Shown: positions 63,265-64,000 of the stretch, piece by piece
How positions within the stretch are numbered: position 1 is the stretch's first letter
How the letters are laid out: each line of letters begins with the position of its first letter
DNA from: Hyphomicrobiales bacterium
GTDB taxonomy: Bacteria > Pseudomonadota > Alphaproteobacteria > Rhizobiales > Beijerinckiaceae
Assembly (NCBI GenBank): GCA_027484605.1
Contig: JAIXSR010000035.1
Location: 39,089-103,088 of the forward strand
DNA length: 64,000 nt
Direction: 5' to 3'
The notes under the pieces: generated by a model
Database searches by the model: none
What the model saw: only the letters and a program-made list of their open reading frames with translations
Told to the model about the DNA's origin: nothing
Translations under genes and position numbers: made by a program

Positions 63265-63294
63265 GTTCTAATTCATGATTTGTTCTCATGTCAA
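63265..63294 (-). promoter_or_regulatory. Probable promoter for the small membrane gene and dnaE
   Basis: Minus-strand TTGACA at 63289-63294 and TAGAAC at 63265-63270 with 18-base spacing. The start of transcription would fall near 63258, about 25 bases before the small gene's ATG. The -35 is perfect; four of six -10 bases match. Confidence 0.5.
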
Positions 63295-63381
63295 GCGGTG
63301 CCCCAACAGGGTGGTGTCTCAGTTTCAAATTCCGCAAAAAAGACCCAGCCACATAACGGCATAAAGATTTCTTTATGACTC

Positions 63382-63409
63382 TTGACGAGCCGAGAATGTC
63401 AGCTATGCT
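63382..63409 (+). promoter_or_regulatory. Possible plus-strand promoter
   Basis: TTGACG and TATGCT with 16-base spacing. It points toward the small plus-strand gene at 63650, which would then have a leader of about 230 bases running antisense through the whole YegP-like gene. Confidence 0.35.
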
Positions 63410-63418
63410 GACGCAAAC

Positions 63419-63445
63419 AAAAAGGGCCCCACCGAAGCGGGGCCC
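63419..63445 (-). terminator. Intrinsic terminator of the YegP-like gene
   Basis: Minus strand: GGGCCCC and GGGGCCC pair around an 8-base loop and run into TTTTTG. It lies 24 bases after the stop codon of the small minus-strand gene. Confidence 0.85.
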
Positions 63446-63468
63446 AAGTCAAGGCAAACCGGTTGAGT

Positions 63469-63639
63469 TTACCGCTCGGTAACGGACGCGTTGTAGCATC
63501 CCTTAACGAGACCGATCGCGTGCAGGCAGTCGGACTTATTGAAGTACCCCTCGCCGGAATTGGCGATCTTGAGATGGTTGGCCGCGAAGAGCGTCCAACG
63601 CCAGTAGGACGCAGTGTCCTTATACAGCACGAAATACAT
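63469..63639 (-). CDS. Small DUF1508/YegP-like domain protein
   Basis: 56 residues from ATG 63639 with GGAGG placed ideally. The protein is one YegP-type repeat: MYFVLYKDTASYWRWTLFAA, then IANSGEGYFNKSDCLHAIGL and VKG. Larger family members carry two such repeats and are of unknown function, sometimes stress-related. The track start at 63744 would extend through the opposite-strand gene. Its own terminator follows. It is head-to-head with the next gene, with only ten bases between the two start codons. Confidence 0.75.
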   Translation of the reverse strand: MYFVLYKDTASYWRWTLFAANHLKIANSGEGYFNKSDCLHAIGLVKGCYNASVTER

Positions 63640-63652
63640 GGAGACCTCCATG
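63637..63652. promoter_or_regulatory. Palindrome holding the start codons and ribosome binding sites of two divergent genes
   Basis: CATGGAGACCTCCATG: arms CATGGAG and CTCCATG around AC. Read on the plus strand, GGAG serves the ATG at 63650; read on the minus strand, GGAG serves the ATG at 63639. Each spacing is six bases. No promoter can fit between the starts, so each mRNA must begin inside the opposite gene. Confidence 0.7.
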
Positions 63653-63862
63653 AGTGGTGAGTTCAAGCGATACCTGTTTGAATATCGCCACGACAATGCG
63701 GAATGGGCTCTTGAGGTGTTGGCCACCTCGCCAGAAGACGCCAAACAACGTCTAAAGGCCCTAACCTGGGCTCGCTATGAGGGCGAGATCAGCGCTAAGG
63801 TTTCCATTCCGGGCGGCGGGATCATCTCGCGAGTTCTCCGCGCCATCGGTCTGAATACCTGA
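63650..63862 (+). CDS. Small hypothetical protein (70 aa)
   Basis: 70 residues from ATG 63650. It reads MSGEFKRYLFEYRHDNAEWA followed by LEVLATSPEDAKQRLKALTWARY and a short basic C-terminus. No membrane span or signal; probably an alpha/beta mini-domain. Similar small proteins occur in rhizobial accessory regions as I recall, but I cannot name a family. It is divergent from the YegP-like gene through a shared palindrome. The track start at 63614 lies in the other gene. Confidence 0.6.
   Translation: MSGEFKRYLFEYRHDNAEWALEVLATSPEDAKQRLKALTWARYEGEISAKVSIPGGGIISRVLRAIGLNT
63667..63696 (-). promoter_or_regulatory. Possible promoter of the YegP-like gene, inside the opposite gene
   Basis: Minus-strand TTGTCG and TATCGC with 18-base spacing. 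Transcription would start near 63660, about 20 bases upstream of ATG 63639, inside the coding sequence of the plus-strand gene. Weak matches; offered because a promoter must lie here. Confidence 0.3.
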
Positions 63863-63887
63863 TTCGCGACTTTAGTATAAGAGCCGG

Positions 63888-63998
63888 TCAAGCGGCCGCC
63901 CGCTTCTTGTACGGCCCGCGCTTTTTCGGCTGCACGTCCGCATCCATCGCCGCAAGCAAGTCTTCCCACGACATAAGCCGATCAGAAACGCCCGCTGC
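63888..63998 (-). CDS. Hypothetical protein, C-terminal part (cut by window edge)
   Basis: Minus-strand frame open from the window edge to TGA at 63888, at least 36 residues, ending MSWEDLLAAMDADVQPKKRG then a basic tail PYKKRAAA. An in-frame ATG exists at the MSWED position but has no Shine-Dalgarno, so the gene probably continues beyond the window. The Lys/Arg-rich end suggests nucleic acid contact. No family recognised. Confidence 0.4.
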   Translation of the reverse strand, partial: AAGVSDRLMSWEDLLAAMDADVQPKKRGPYKKRAAA

Positions 63999-64000
63999 CA

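Noticed and set aside
63775-63969. 64-codon minus ORF near the right edge
   Set aside because: Overlaps the better supported plus-strand gene at 63650-63862 and shows no family features; the partial frame 63888-63998 in another frame is more plausible.
1-64000. tRNA, rRNA, CRISPR or insertion sequence
   Set aside because: I looked in every intergenic gap for T-loop sequences, regularly spaced repeats and transposase motifs and found none; this is by eye, not by a covariance or profile scan.

Overview
This is a GC-rich, gene-dense alphaproteobacterial chromosome segment, most probably from the Hyphomicrobiales (Rhizobiales). The evidence is the essential block dnaE-rpsB-tsf-pyrH-frr-uppS-cdsA-rseP-bamA-lpxD-fabZ-lpxA-lpxB, the recG/sdhE/mfd neighbourhood, an IalB-family protein, an alphaproteobacterial-type UbiH-like monooxygenase and the high G+C of third codon positions. 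Genus cannot be fixed by reading alone. I see no rRNA, tRNA, CRISPR array or insertion sequence.

Layout. (1) 1-4834: end of an unknown protein, a small membrane protein, an ABC exporter membrane domain that lacks its ATPase half, and a MacAB/DevBCA-like tripartite exporter on the minus strand. (2) 5047-9819: a complete arginine deiminase operon arcD-arcA-arcB-arcC. (3) 9925-14514: a KefB-type cation:proton antiporter and a NitT/TauT-type (NMT1/THI5) ABC importer. (4) 14768-22164: an accessory catabolic-looking block with two paralogous FAD-oxidase + flavodoxin-fold reductase pairs in inverted orientation around a creatininase-family hydrolase and a small phosphatase-like protein, followed by a cytosine-deaminase-like amidohydrolase and a divergent RidA-family protein. 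(5) 22179-25498: rimO, an EamA permease and the divergent ohr/ohrR pair. (6) 25553-31166: a BMP-family (nucleoside-type) ABC importer with a quinone oxidoreductase at the head of the operon. (7) 31379-39706: ubiquinone-type monooxygenase, AEC transporter, lipid A-type acyltransferase, small secreted protein, hspQ, ialB, an orphan YejA-like binding protein and a degenerate AMP-binding protein. (8) 39764-45888: mfd and sdhE, divergent from recG. (9) 45895-63232: the long minus-strand envelope/translation/replication cluster. (10) 63233-64000: several very small genes, possibly the edge of an accessory or prophage-like region.

The genes group into housekeeping (protein synthesis, isoprenoid carrier, phospholipid, lipid A and outer-membrane assembly), stress (OhrR/Ohr, HspQ, Mfd, RecG), fermentative arginine catabolism, and uptake plus degradation of an unidentified small nitrogen-containing compound. 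Two usual members of the conserved cluster are absent from their normal places: dxr (between cdsA and rseP) and lpxI (between lpxA and lpxB).

The most interesting points are the paired oxidase/reductase catabolic cluster (about 13.5-22.2 kb), a head-to-head pair of tiny genes whose ribosome binding sites share one palindrome (63.64 kb), and the missing dxr and lpxI. Start codons were chosen by family alignment from memory and by visible Shine-Dalgarno sequences, and often differ from the longest ORF in the track.
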